This document shows, piece by piece, positions 34,797-43,262 of a stretch of DNA of 64,000 bases. This stretch comes from Rhodococcoides kyotonense. GTDB taxonomy: Bacteria > Actinomycetota > Actinomycetes > Mycobacteriales > Mycobacteriaceae. The DNA lies in NCBI RefSeq assembly GCF_001645385.1, contig NZ_LVHI01000032.1, positions 124,001 to 188,000 on the forward strand, in the 5' to 3' direction. A program made the translations under genes and the position numbers. The notes under the pieces were generated by a model. It ran no database searches. It saw only the letters and a program-made list of their open reading frames with translations, and was not told the DNA's origin. The stretch's first letter is position 1. Every line of letters begins with the position of its first letter.

Positions 34797-34836
34797 GTGC
34801 GTGCGAATGTATAGCCCGCTATACATTCGCGCGCAC
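34797..34836. repeat. 40-bp palindromic element, copy 1
   Basis: Two 19-nt arms (GAATGTATAGC and GCTATACATTC at the core) are separated by CC. One position of the left arm (34802) breaks the symmetry. A 39/40 match is at 44631-44670. On the minus strand it forms the last codons and stop (VRANV*) of the MFS gene, so it lies exactly at a gene end. It may act as a terminator or as a protein-binding site. Confidence 0.85.
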
Positions 34837-36168
34837 GGGCGAAGCCGCCAACCGCCCACGCAGCACGAGCAGCAGCACGACGGCCATTGCCATGAACCCG
34901 CCGACGACCCAGAGGCCCGTCTTGGAGCTGCCGGTGGCGTCGAGCAGCCATCCCGTCATGTACGGCGCGACGAGCCCTGCCGAGGCGCCGATGGTGTTGA
35001 CCAGGGCGATTCCGGCGGCGGCGCCGGCACCGGTGAGGAACGTCGTCGGCAGGTACCAGAAGACCGGCAGCGCCGAGAAGATTCCGACGGCGGTGAGCGT
35101 GATGACCACCATCGTCATGAGGGGCGAGCTCATGTACATCGCGACCGGGACGCTCACGGTGGCCAACGCGGTCGGCACGATGACGTGCCACATGCGTTCC
35201 TTCAGCCGGTCCGAGCGTCGCGACCACAGGATCATCGCGACGGACGAGATCAGGAACGGAACCGCGACGATCAGGCCGTTCTGCGCGATCGAGAACGTCG
35301 TGTCGAACTGCTTCGCGAAGCCGGCGACGATCGTCGGCAGGAAGAAGCTGATGGCGAACAAGCCGTAGCCGATGCCGAAGTAGGTGACGCCGAGCAGCCA
35401 GACGTTCGGGTTGCGCAGCGAGCTACGGGCCGAGACGTGGCCGGTGTCGGCGGTTTCCGAGTGCTCGGTTTCCATGCGTCGGTCGAGCCACGTGCGCTCC
35501 TCGGTGCTGAGCCACTTCGCCTGACGCGGGCGGTCGGTGAGGTAGAACCACGCGGCGATGCCGAGAAGAACGGTCGGGATGCCCTCGACGAGGAACATGA
35601 CGCGCCAGCCTTCGAGGCCGAACAGTCCGTGCCAGTACTGGATGATCGCCGACGAGATCGGTGCGCCCAGTGCGCTCGACAGCGGCAGGGCCACCATGAA
35701 CACGCCGACCAATCGCACGCGGACCGCGCGGGGGAACCAGAACGTCAGGTACAGCATGATGCCGGGGAAGAAGCCGGCCTCGGCGATTCCGAGTGCGACG
35801 CGAGCGATGTTCAGCCACGTGGCGTTGGGAACGAACGCCATGAGAGCGGCAATCAGCCCCCAGGACACGAGGATTCGAGCGATCCAGCGTCGTGCGCCGA
35901 ACTTGTGCAGCGCGAGGTTGCTGGGGACCTCGAGAAGAATGTAGCCGACGAAGAACAAGCCACTCGCCAGGCCGTACGCGGTCTCGGTCAGGCCGAGGTC
36001 CTCGCTCATCGTCAGCTTCGCGAACGCGATGTTCGTTCGGTCGATGTAGTTCAGGAAGTACGCGAGGCCGAGGAACGGAATCAGCCGCAGGGCGACTTTG
36101 CGCATCACCCGGCTTGCCATCTGATCGTCCGACGCCGGTTCGGCGGGGGAGTGTGTTCGTGACGTCAT
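34819..36168 (-). CDS. MFS transporter, anion:cation symporter (ACS) family
   Basis: The 449-aa, 12-helix protein has FLNYIDRTNIAFAKLTMSEDLGLTETAYG and RWIARILVSWGL in the first half. These are signatures of the ACS family, which imports organic anions such as hexuronates, phthalate or tartrate. The first gene of the minus-strand arm is divergent from the PucR gene. It is the likely importer for the 36-44.6 kb catabolic cluster. Its final residues VRANV and stop are contributed by the 40-bp palindrome. Confidence 0.88.
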   Translation of the reverse strand: MTSRTHSPAEPASDDQMASRVMRKVALRLIPFLGLAYFLNYIDRTNIAFAKLTMSEDLGLTETAYGLASGLFFVGYILLEVPSNLALHKFGARRWIARILVSWGLIAALMAFVPNATWLNIARVALGIAEAGFFPGIMLYLTFWFPRAVRVRLVGVFMVALPLSSALGAPISSAIIQYWHGLFGLEGWRVMFLVEGIPTVLLGIAAWFYLTDRPRQAKWLSTEERTWLDRRMETEHSETADTGHVSARSSLRNPNVWLLGVTYFGIGYGLFAISFFLPTIVAGFAKQFDTTFSIAQNGLIVAVPFLISSVAMILWSRRSDRLKERMWHVIVPTALATVSVPVAMYMSSPLMTMVVITLTAVGIFSALPVFWYLPTTFLTGAGAAAGIALVNTIGASAGLVAPYMTGWLLDATGSSKTGLWVVGGFMAMAVVLLLVLRGRLAASPVRANV

Positions 36169-36278
36169 CGCGCTCCAGTCTCGAGGTCTGAACCCGTCGA
36201 TTTCGTGGCGGGCTCACATACCTTGCATCCATAGTGACCTGAGTCACGACAGTCGGTTGACGAAGGCTCGGCCACGGG

Positions 36279-36296
36279 TTTCCTCTTTTTGTCGAA
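36279..36296. promoter_or_regulatory. Candidate PucR-regulon motif, copy 1
   Basis: TTTCCTCTTTTTGTCGAA lies between the divergent importer and regulator genes, 24 bp before the regulator ATG. The identical 18-mer recurs inverted at 38719-38736. Confidence 0.6.
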
Positions 36297-36319
36297 AAGG
36301 CGATGAGTACGCTCAGCGC

Positions 36320-37513
36320 ATGTCCAGGGACAGTGTGCAGGCCATCGTGGATCGGTTCGGTGACGAGCTCGGTCGGTCCGTCGTGGTCAACGATCCGTAC
36401 GTCAGAATGTTGTTCGCCAGCAGGCATTTCGGCGACGAGGACCCGGTGCGCATCAGGGCCATGCTCAACCGCGACGCGGGCAGCGAAGCCATCGGTCACT
36501 TGCTTGCCAGTGGCATCAACCAGTGGACGAAGCCGGGACGGATCGCCGGTTCCGACGCTATCGGGTTGCACTCGCGCGCGGGCGTGCCCATTCGCTGGCG
36601 TGGAGAGGTGCTCGGGCAGATCCTCGTCATCGACGCCGACGGCGGCATCACCGACGGCGAGCTCACACGGATCGGCGAGGTCGCCGCGGAGATCGCACCC
36701 CTCATGGTCGTCGATCGTGCGCCGCAGGACTCGGCCCAGTCGGAGGCGCTCGTCGCCGCCGCGCTCGGACTCGACGACGGTCGGCGCGAATCGGCACTGG
36801 CGGAACTCGTCGTGCAGCCGGGCGCGGTACGCGTCGTCACCCTGATGCTGCACCACGGCACCGACACGGATCTGACGTCGATCGCGTTGCGGCATGCGCT
36901 CGTGGCCGCCCGGTCACGCAGTCGAGGTGACGCCTTGCTCGCGGTCGACGGGTCGTCCGGCCATCTCGTCTATCTCGCGACGGCGATGCGTGACCTCGAC
37001 ACGATCGTCGCCGAAGCCCGCGCGATGGCACGGGACGCCGCCGACGTGGCCGGTCGGGGAGCGTCGATCACCGCAGGCGTCGGAGCCGAAGCCGCAGGAT
37101 TCGCCGACGCGTGGCTGTCGGCACGTCAGGCGGGCCTCGCGGCGTCGATCGCGCGACGCGTCGGCCAGGACCCCGTCGTCGCCTGGGAGAACGCGGGGGT
37201 GTTGGGCGTGCTGGCCCGGGTGCCGACGGCGCAGTGGGACAGGACCGCCGTCCCCGACGAGCTACGTCGCCTCGCCGAGGCCGACCGATCCGGCAGACTG
37301 CTCGAGACGCTGCGTGCCTTCCTCGATCATGCAGGCTCCGGACCTGCCGCGGCCGAGGCGCTGTTCATCCATCGGACGACGCTGTACTACCGGCTCGACC
37401 GAATTCGCGACGCGATCGGCGTCGACCTCGACGACGGAACCGTCCGGCTGAACCTGCATCTGGGCTTACGCGTCGCCGATCTCATGCGGGCCGAGGGGAT
37501 CGAACCGTTCTGA
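36320..37513 (+). CDS. PucR/CdaR-type transcriptional regulator
   Basis: The 397-aa regulator has an N-terminal GAF-like sensor region (about 1-130, with WRGEVLGQILVIDADGGI). A middle degenerate cyclase-like domain follows. The C-terminal PucR helix-turn-helix has LLETLRAFLDHAGSGPAAAEALFIHRTTLYYRLDRIRDAIGVDL. Such proteins activate catabolic genes in response to substrate. ATG 36320 begins at the conserved part. The shared 18-bp motif upstream of this gene and of the alcohol dehydrogenase/thiolase promoters makes it the probable regulator of the cluster. Confidence 0.85.
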   Translation: MSRDSVQAIVDRFGDELGRSVVVNDPYVRMLFASRHFGDEDPVRIRAMLNRDAGSEAIGHLLASGINQWTKPGRIAGSDAIGLHSRAGVPIRWRGEVLGQILVIDADGGITDGELTRIGEVAAEIAPLMVVDRAPQDSAQSEALVAAALGLDDGRRESALAELVVQPGAVRVVTLMLHHGTDTDLTSIALRHALVAARSRSRGDALLAVDGSSGHLVYLATAMRDLDTIVAEARAMARDAADVAGRGASITAGVGAEAAGFADAWLSARQAGLAASIARRVGQDPVVAWENAGVLGVLARVPTAQWDRTAVPDELRRLAEADRSGRLLETLRAFLDHAGSGPAAAEALFIHRTTLYYRLDRIRDAIGVDLDDGTVRLNLHLGLRVADLMRAEGIEPF

Positions 37514-37517
37514 CACG

Positions 37518-38594
37518 TCAGCTCGCCGTGAGCTCCTTCGAGCGCAGTTCCTGCGGAACACCCTGTGGATACAGGACGACCTTGCAGGCGTCGCCGGTCA
37601 GCAGCTCGATCGCGCTTTCCACGTCCTCGAGCTCCATCCGGTGCGACACCAGACGCGACAGGTCGACGCGCCCCGACGCCACCAGCGCCGAAAGCTCGGT
37701 CCACGAATCCCAGATCCGACGGCCGAAGCTGCCCTTCAGTGTGAGACCTCGGCTGATGAGGTGACGCGTCGCGCTGAGTTCGACGGGTCGAGCCGTCAGG
37801 CCGACACTGACGACAGTCCCCTCACGCCGCGCCGCGTCCAGTCCTGCTTCCAGTGCGGGAAGCGCGCCCGAGCATTCGAGCACCAGGTCGACGCCTTCCG
37901 CCGGGCCGGTCAGGTCGCGAATGCGGTCGATCAGTCCGTCCCCGGCAGGGACCACGGTTCCCCCGAGCTCGGCCGCCATCGCGGCACGATGCGGATTCGG
38001 TTCGACGACCAGGACGTTCGCCCCGCGTGCCAGCGCAATCTGCAGTGCAGCCAAACCGATGGGTCCCGCACCACTGACCAGGACGTGCGCACCACTCAGG
38101 TCGAGACCGCTGCGCTGGACCGCGTGCATCGCACTGCCCGCCGGCTCGAGTAACGCGGCGGCTTCGAGGGACAGCTCGTCGGGAAGTCGAAAGCAGGTCG
38201 ACGCAGGAACGACGAGACGCTCCGCGAACGCGCCGTCGATCGTCAGTCCGAGCAGATCCATCCGCAGGCAGTTGTGTGCGTTGCCGCGTCGACACTGATA
38301 GCAGTCCAGGCAGGCGACGTGCGTTTCGACGGCGACGCGGTCACCCACGTGCAGAGCGGACACATCCCGTCCGATCTCGACGACGACGCCCGCGCACTCG
38401 TGCCCGGTGACGACCGGTAGACGCAGACCGAGGTCGCGCACGGCAGGCCCGTACTCGTACGTCTCGCGGTCGGTTCCGCAGACGGACACCGCGCCGACGT
38501 CGATGCGCACCTGGTCCGGGCCGAGAGGCCGATCGGGCAGGTCGTTCACCAGGTCGAATCCCGGCTTGGGCTCGGTCTTGAGCACTGCGCGCAC
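37518..38594 (-). CDS. Zinc-dependent alcohol dehydrogenase (sorbitol/threonine dehydrogenase-like MDR)
   Basis: The 358-aa MDR enzyme has catalytic-zinc ligands in VCGTDRE and GHECAGVV. Structural-zinc cysteines are in CLDCYQCRRGNAHNC, and the Rossmann motif is SGAGPIGLAALQIAL. It oxidises a secondary or primary alcohol with NAD(P)+. GTG 38594 is the start matching the family N-terminus, although the frame is open upstream across the promoter. It is divergent from the thiolase operon. Confidence 0.87.
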   Translation of the reverse strand: MRAVLKTEPKPGFDLVNDLPDRPLGPDQVRIDVGAVSVCGTDRETYEYGPAVRDLGLRLPVVTGHECAGVVVEIGRDVSALHVGDRVAVETHVACLDCYQCRRGNAHNCLRMDLLGLTIDGAFAERLVVPASTCFRLPDELSLEAAALLEPAGSAMHAVQRSGLDLSGAHVLVSGAGPIGLAALQIALARGANVLVVEPNPHRAAMAAELGGTVVPAGDGLIDRIRDLTGPAEGVDLVLECSGALPALEAGLDAARREGTVVSVGLTARPVELSATRHLISRGLTLKGSFGRRIWDSWTELSALVASGRVDLSRLVSHRMELEDVESAIELLTGDACKVVLYPQGVPQELRSKELTAS

Positions 38595-38689
38595 GTTGTG
38601 AGGCCTCTCGTTCCGCGGTGTGGGTCCGCCCAGTGTGTGCGTGACGCCGATCACCGGCATCGGGCCGGGAGTGAGGAAACAGGACGGGC

Positions 38690-38736
38690 TTTCCTCTTTC
38701 TGTCGCATCCGGACGTCGTTCGACAAAAAGAGGAAA
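38690..38736. promoter_or_regulatory. Candidate PucR-regulon motif, inverted pair
   Basis: TTTCCTCTTTCTGTCG (38690-38705) and, inverted, TTCGACAAAAAGAGGAAA (38719-38736) form a near-perfect 16-bp inverted pair with a 15-bp spacer. The second is identical to the site at 36279-36296. The pair is 96 bp from the dehydrogenase start and 112 bp from the thiolase start. Confidence 0.65.
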
Positions 38737-38847
38737 TGACGGTTCGGGTCCTCGTCGGAGGGCGGTTCTCCCGCGTGCCCTCGCGGACCACCATGACTGA
38801 CTGTGGGGAAGTGACCTGCCTCACGCACGACGAGGAGAGGAAGCCAC

Positions 38848-40017
38848 GTGACCGCACCGCACATCATCGGCTGGGCGCACACCAAGTTCGGCAAGAGCGA
38901 GAGTCCCGACGTCGAAGCCCTGATCGCCGAGGTCTCGTTGGCGGCGATCGCCGACGCGGGCGTCGACGCGAAGGACGTCGACCTCGTCACCGTCGGCGTG
39001 TTCAACAACGGCTTCTCCCAGCAGGGTTTCGAAGGCGCCCTGGTCGGCGCCGGACAACCCGACCTCGCGCTGGTTCCCTCGATCCACGTCGAAAATGCAT
39101 GTTCGACGGGTAGTGCCGCGCTGTTCACCGCCCTCGACAACCTGCAGGCAGGTCGAAGCCGCATCGCCCTCGTCGTCGGCGCCGAGAAGATGACCGCCAC
39201 GCGGAACGACAAGATCAACGACATCCTGCTCGCCGGCTGCCACCGCGCGTCGGAGTCGCACATGGGCAGTTTCGCCGGAGTGTTCGCCGACCTGGCCGAT
39301 CAGTACGCGGCACGGTACGACGATCCCCACGACGCGATGGCACGCATCGCCGCGAAGAACCACCGCAACGGCGTCGACAACCCGTATGCGCACCTGCGCC
39401 GCGACCTCGGGTTCGACTTCTGCAGAACACCGTCGGAGAAGAACCCGACCGTCGTCGGCCGACTGCTGCGCACCGACTGCTCTCTCGTGTCCGACGGCGC
39501 GGCGGCGATGGTCGTCGCATTGCCCGACGTTGCCGCCACCGCCCGACGCTCCGTCCGCATCGCCGGCCGTGCACAGGCGAACGACCATCTGGCGATCGCC
39601 CGTCGCGCCGATGCGTTGGCGTTCGACGGTGCCGCCCGGGCGTTCCGTGGCGCGTTGACCGACGCGGGTACGACCCTCGACGATCTCGATCTTCTCGAGA
39701 CGCACGACTGCTTCACCATCGCCGAGTTGCTGCAGTACGAAGCATTCGGGCTCGCGGCGCCGGGCAAGGGAGCCGAGGTACTCGCCGAGGGACGCACCGA
39801 GCGTGACGGCATCCTGCCGGTGAACCGTTCCGGGGGACTGAAGGCGAAGGGCCACCCACTCGGTGCGACGGGTGTGTCCCAACACGTGATGGCCGCACTG
39901 CAGTTGACGGGCGAGGCAGGGGACATGCAATTGCCGACGGCCGATCGCGCTGCGGTCTTCAACATGGGCGGCGCGGCAGTCGCCAACTACGCAACTGTTC
40001 TGGAGGCAACACGATGA
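38848..40017 (+). CDS. Thiolase-family acyl-CoA acyltransferase
   Basis: The 389-aa thiolase has the nucleophile Cys in VENACSTGS, the C-terminal GGLKAKGHPLGATGV His motif and LETHDCFTIAELL. It resembles the SCP2/SCP-x-type thiolases of actinobacterial degradation clusters rather than classical FadA. GTG 38848 follows GAGGAGAGGAAG. It should cleave a 3-oxoacyl-CoA. It overlaps the ligase gene by ATGA and opens a co-translated five-gene plus-strand operon. Confidence 0.87.
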   Translation: MTAPHIIGWAHTKFGKSESPDVEALIAEVSLAAIADAGVDAKDVDLVTVGVFNNGFSQQGFEGALVGAGQPDLALVPSIHVENACSTGSAALFTALDNLQAGRSRIALVVGAEKMTATRNDKINDILLAGCHRASESHMGSFAGVFADLADQYAARYDDPHDAMARIAAKNHRNGVDNPYAHLRRDLGFDFCRTPSEKNPTVVGRLLRTDCSLVSDGAAAMVVALPDVAATARRSVRIAGRAQANDHLAIARRADALAFDGAARAFRGALTDAGTTLDDLDLLETHDCFTIAELLQYEAFGLAAPGKGAEVLAEGRTERDGILPVNRSGGLKAKGHPLGATGVSQHVMAALQLTGEAGDMQLPTADRAAVFNMGGAAVANYATVLEATR

Positions 40018-41600
40018 CGACGACGCGCAGAGCGGTCAACCTGGCCGAGATTCTGAGCCAGACCGCGCGCAGGGTCGCGGGCGGTACTGCCGTCGTACAC
40101 GGTGAAACACGTTGGAGCTGGCGGGAACTGAACTCGCAGGTGGACTCGCTCGCCGCCGAACTGGAACGCCGTGGTGTGTCCAAGGGCGACGTCGTGCTGA
40201 TCGACAGCCCCAACCACCCCGAGTTCATTACCGCGATGTTCGCGACCTGGCGCGTCGGAGCTGTTCTCGCACCGGTCAATTCGCGGCTGCACGACGACGA
40301 CGTCGTCGTGATCGCCGGAGTGTGCCGTCCCGTCGTCGTGATCGGGCACTCGTCGACGCGGTCGCACGTCGACGCGATTCGCGCGGCGCACGAGCTCTCG
40401 GGCGGAGTGCTGTGGATCGAGAGCAGCAGCGACGACGCGATATCGGCTGTGCCGTCGGGCATTCCGGCTGCGGTGTCGACGTGGGAGGGCGACCCGGCGT
40501 GGTACTTCTTCACGTCCGGCACGAGCGGAACCCCCAAGGCGGCGATTCTCACCCACGACCAACTCGGGTTCGTCATCAACAACCACCTCGCCGATCTCAT
40601 GCCGACGACCGATTCCGACCACGCGTCCCTCGTCGTCGCTCCACTGTCGCACGGGGCGGGCATGCACATGCTGCCGCAGGTCGCGCGTGGTGCGACGACG
40701 GTTCTGCCGTCCTCGGTCAGTCTTGATCCGGCGGAGGTGTGGTCCCTCGTCGAACGTGAACGGGTGACCAACATGTTCACCGTCCCGACGATCCTGAAGG
40801 TTCTGGTCGACCATCGGGCCGTCGAGGAGCACGACCATTCGTCGCTGCAGTACGTCATCTACGCGGGCGCGCCGATGTACACGGCCGATCAGGAGCGTGC
40901 GCGTCGGATCCTCGGCGAGGTGCTGGTCCAGTACTACGGGCTCGCCGAGGTCACGGGCAACATCACGGTGCTGCCGAGTCGAGAGCACGGTCGGCCTGTG
41001 CCCGAGGGACTTTCGGCCGGCACGTGCGGATTCCCCCGCACGGGAATGCTCGTGAGCGTCCAGGACGAGTCGGGTGCCGAAGTGCCCTCCGGGGAGATCG
41101 GTGAGCTCTGCGTCGCCGGACCCGCCGTGTTCGCCGGGTACCTGAACAATCCGAAGGCCAACGCGGATGCGTTCCGCGACGGATGGTTTCGCACCGGTGA
41201 CCTCGGCGTCGTGGATGCCGACGGCTATGTCTACGTGACGGGGCGGTCGTCGGACATGTACATCTCGGGCGGTTCCAACATCCACCCGCGCGACATCGAG
41301 GAGAAGATCCTCACCCATGGCGCGATCGACGAGGTCGCGGTTCTCGGCGTCCCCGACCCGAAGTGGGGTGAGGTCGGCGTCGCGATCTGCGTTCTCGCCG
41401 AGGGCAAGTCGGTCACCGCGGAGGAGCTGACGACATGGCTCGGAGCGAAGATGGCGCGATACAAACTGCCGCGGCACGTGCTGTTCTGGGATGCGCTGCC
41501 CAAGTCGGGGTACGGCAAGATCGTCAAGCGCACCATTCGCGACGAACTGGCGGCTCGCGAATGGGGGCCGTACGCACCGGTTCTGGAGGGGGCGTCGTGA
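40014..41600 (+). CDS. AMP-forming acyl-CoA synthetase
   Basis: The 528-aa ANL ligase has the P-loop FFTSGTSGTPKAA, YGLAEVTGNI, the GDLGVVDADGYVYVTGRSSDMYISGGSNIHP hinge and the catalytic Lys in KSGYGKIVKR. It activates a carboxylic acid to its CoA ester. It is coupled to the thiolase (ATGA) and the PCC-domain gene (GTGA). The substrate is presumably the compound taken up by the ACS importer or its oxidation product. Confidence 0.88.
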   Translation: MTTTRRAVNLAEILSQTARRVAGGTAVVHGETRWSWRELNSQVDSLAAELERRGVSKGDVVLIDSPNHPEFITAMFATWRVGAVLAPVNSRLHDDDVVVIAGVCRPVVVIGHSSTRSHVDAIRAAHELSGGVLWIESSSDDAISAVPSGIPAAVSTWEGDPAWYFFTSGTSGTPKAAILTHDQLGFVINNHLADLMPTTDSDHASLVVAPLSHGAGMHMLPQVARGATTVLPSSVSLDPAEVWSLVERERVTNMFTVPTILKVLVDHRAVEEHDHSSLQYVIYAGAPMYTADQERARRILGEVLVQYYGLAEVTGNITVLPSREHGRPVPEGLSAGTCGFPRTGMLVSVQDESGAEVPSGEIGELCVAGPAVFAGYLNNPKANADAFRDGWFRTGDLGVVDADGYVYVTGRSSDMYISGGSNIHPRDIEEKILTHGAIDEVAVLGVPDPKWGEVGVAICVLAEGKSVTAEELTTWLGAKMARYKLPRHVLFWDALPKSGYGKIVKRTIRDELAAREWGPYAPVLEGAS

Positions 41601-42466
41601 CCTCGACGTTCCTCGCTCCGCTGGTGCATCCCGGCCCTCGGGCTCCCCAGCGCCTCGAATCCGTGTCGTGCGCGACGGCCGTCGAACGAATCTCGCTCGA
41701 GCCCGGCCGTCGGTTGGTCGACGCGATCGACGACGAATTAGCGCGTCTGGGTGCGGATTCCGCGCAGGTCGAGCTGCTCGGCGGCCCGTTGGCGCGCGTC
41801 TCGTACTGCATTCCGGATCTGTGCCACGACGGATCGCGTGCGGCGTGGTACAGCGAGACGCACGAGGCCGTGACGCCTGCGACGATCATCGGCGGTAGCG
41901 CATCCGTCGGACGTCGTGACGGTGAGCGGTTCATGCATTGCCACGCAGCGTGGTTCGACGCATACGGGCAGCTGCGCGGCGGACACCTGTGGCCCGACAC
42001 CGTCGTCGGGGCCACGCCGGTGGAGATCGTGCTGCACGTATTCGACTCGGTCGCACTGACCAGCGGCGAGGATTCCGAGACGCTGATGCCGGTCTTCACG
42101 CCGTCGGCGTCGCGTATCGGCTCGGTGGCAGGCACGCGACGGGCCGTCATGACCCGGGTGCGTCCGGGCGTCGAGATCCACGATGCGGTGCGTGAGGTGA
42201 TGGGGAACGCGGACATGCGTCGGGCATCGGTTCGTGGAAGCCTCGGAAGCCTGGTCGGCGCAACACTTCTGCGCGACGGCGATCCGGTGTCCGTCGACGG
42301 CCCGGCCACCGAAGTGGCCATCGCGGGCCACATGGGACCGGACGACACTCATCTGTCGGTGCTGGTGATGGATCGGCACGGCGCCGTCCACGTCGGAGAA
42401 CTCGCCGAGCGCGGGAACCTCGTCGCGGTGACGTTCGAGCTTCTGGTCGAGGAGATCGGGTCGTGA
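41597..42466 (+). CDS. Two-domain PCC (DUF296)-like protein
   Basis: The 289-aa protein appears to contain two PCC/DUF296 modules. The first has MHCHAAWFDAYGQLRGGHLWPDTVVGATPVEIVLHVFDSV, the second VAIAGHMGPDDTHLSVLVMDRHGAVHVGELAERGNLVAVTFELLV. Single-domain relatives bind DNA or have unknown enzymatic roles, and conserved histidines could bind metal or ligand. It is embedded by overlap (GTGA on both sides) between a CoA ligase and an SDR, so a metabolic rather than chromatin role is likely. No reaction can be assigned. Confidence 0.6.
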   Translation: MTSTFLAPLVHPGPRAPQRLESVSCATAVERISLEPGRRLVDAIDDELARLGADSAQVELLGGPLARVSYCIPDLCHDGSRAAWYSETHEAVTPATIIGGSASVGRRDGERFMHCHAAWFDAYGQLRGGHLWPDTVVGATPVEIVLHVFDSVALTSGEDSETLMPVFTPSASRIGSVAGTRRAVMTRVRPGVEIHDAVREVMGNADMRRASVRGSLGSLVGATLLRDGDPVSVDGPATEVAIAGHMGPDDTHLSVLVMDRHGAVHVGELAERGNLVAVTFELLVEEIGS

Positions 42467-43248
42467 CGGGCCGTCTGGCGGGCAAGGTTGCACTGGTCTT
42501 CGGCGCCGGGTCGAGCGGATCGGGCGTCGGAAACGGCCGTGCCGCTGCGGTGTCGTTCGCTCGCGAGGGTGCGACCGTGGTCGCCGTCGATCGCAGCGCC
42601 GAGGAGGCCGAGCTGACGGCGAAGATGATTCGCGACGAAGGCTGCACCGCAGCAGCGTTCGGTGCGGATGTGACGCAGGAGGCCGAGGTGGCGGAGTGTA
42701 TCGCTGCGGCCGCCGACGAATTCGGTGCACCGACGGTGTTGCACAACAACGTCGGTGTCACCACCGTCGGGGACATCACCGACATGGACCGGGCGACGTG
42801 GGATGCAGCGCTCGCGGTCAACCTGACCGGGGTCTTCCTGACGTGCAAGCACACGATTCCGCTGATGCTGTCCGCGGGCGGTGGCTCGATCGTCAACGTG
42901 TCGTCGACCGCGAGTATCCGGTACACCGGCTTCACGTACCCGAGCTATTCGGCGACGAAGGCGGCGGTCAACCAGCTGACGGTCTCGCTCGCACTCGAGT
43001 ACGCAGCGCGCGGAATACGCGTCAACGCAGTGCTTCCCGGCCTGATCGACACCCCGCTCGTCGCAGGTCAGCTCGGTGGGGCGGATCCGGCGACGATCGA
43101 AGCCCGTCACGCCGCGAGCCCGACGGGTCGCATGGGTTCGCCGTGGGACGTGGCTGCTGCGGCGGTCTTCCTGGCGTCGGACGAGGCCGCATACGTCAAC
43201 GGGGTCTGCCTTCCCGTCGACGGGGGATTGGCGGTGCGAGCGCTGTGA
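42463..43248 (+). CDS. Short-chain dehydrogenase/reductase
   Basis: The 261-aa classical SDR has a nucleotide motif near GAGSSGSGVGNGRA, somewhat longer than TGxxxGxG. It also has HNNVGVTTVG and the catalytic Ser and YxxxK (STASIRYTGFTYPSYSATKAAV). The C-terminus PVDGGLAV is typical. It probably oxidises a hydroxyacyl-CoA or alcohol intermediate. GTG start by overlap with the PCC gene. Confidence 0.87.
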   Translation: MTGRLAGKVALVFGAGSSGSGVGNGRAAAVSFAREGATVVAVDRSAEEAELTAKMIRDEGCTAAAFGADVTQEAEVAECIAAAADEFGAPTVLHNNVGVTTVGDITDMDRATWDAALAVNLTGVFLTCKHTIPLMLSAGGGSIVNVSSTASIRYTGFTYPSYSATKAAVNQLTVSLALEYAARGIRVNAVLPGLIDTPLVAGQLGGADPATIEARHAASPTGRMGSPWDVAAAAVFLASDEAAYVNGVCLPVDGGLAVRAL

Positions 43249-43249
43249 C

Positions 43250-43262
43250 TACGATAGCTGGA
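43250..43262 (+). promoter_or_regulatory. Leaderless-type promoter for the GlcD-like gene
   Basis: TACGAT (43250-43255) matches TANNNT and ends 7 nt before ATG 43263, with no Shine-Dalgarno sequence. This suggests an internal leaderless start for the last gene of the operon. Confidence 0.4.

Noticed and set aside
33604..36162. An 852-codon open frame on the plus strand
   Set aside because: It runs through MarR out of frame and antisense to the SRPBCC and MFS genes; the sequence is low-complexity Arg/Asp/His with no homology pattern, whereas the opposite strand encodes clear families.
38602..39263. N-terminal extension of the Zn-alcohol dehydrogenase frame
   Set aside because: The upstream part is Arg/Ser-rich shadow sequence antisense to the thiolase gene and crosses the promoter motifs; GTG 38594 gives the family N-terminus.
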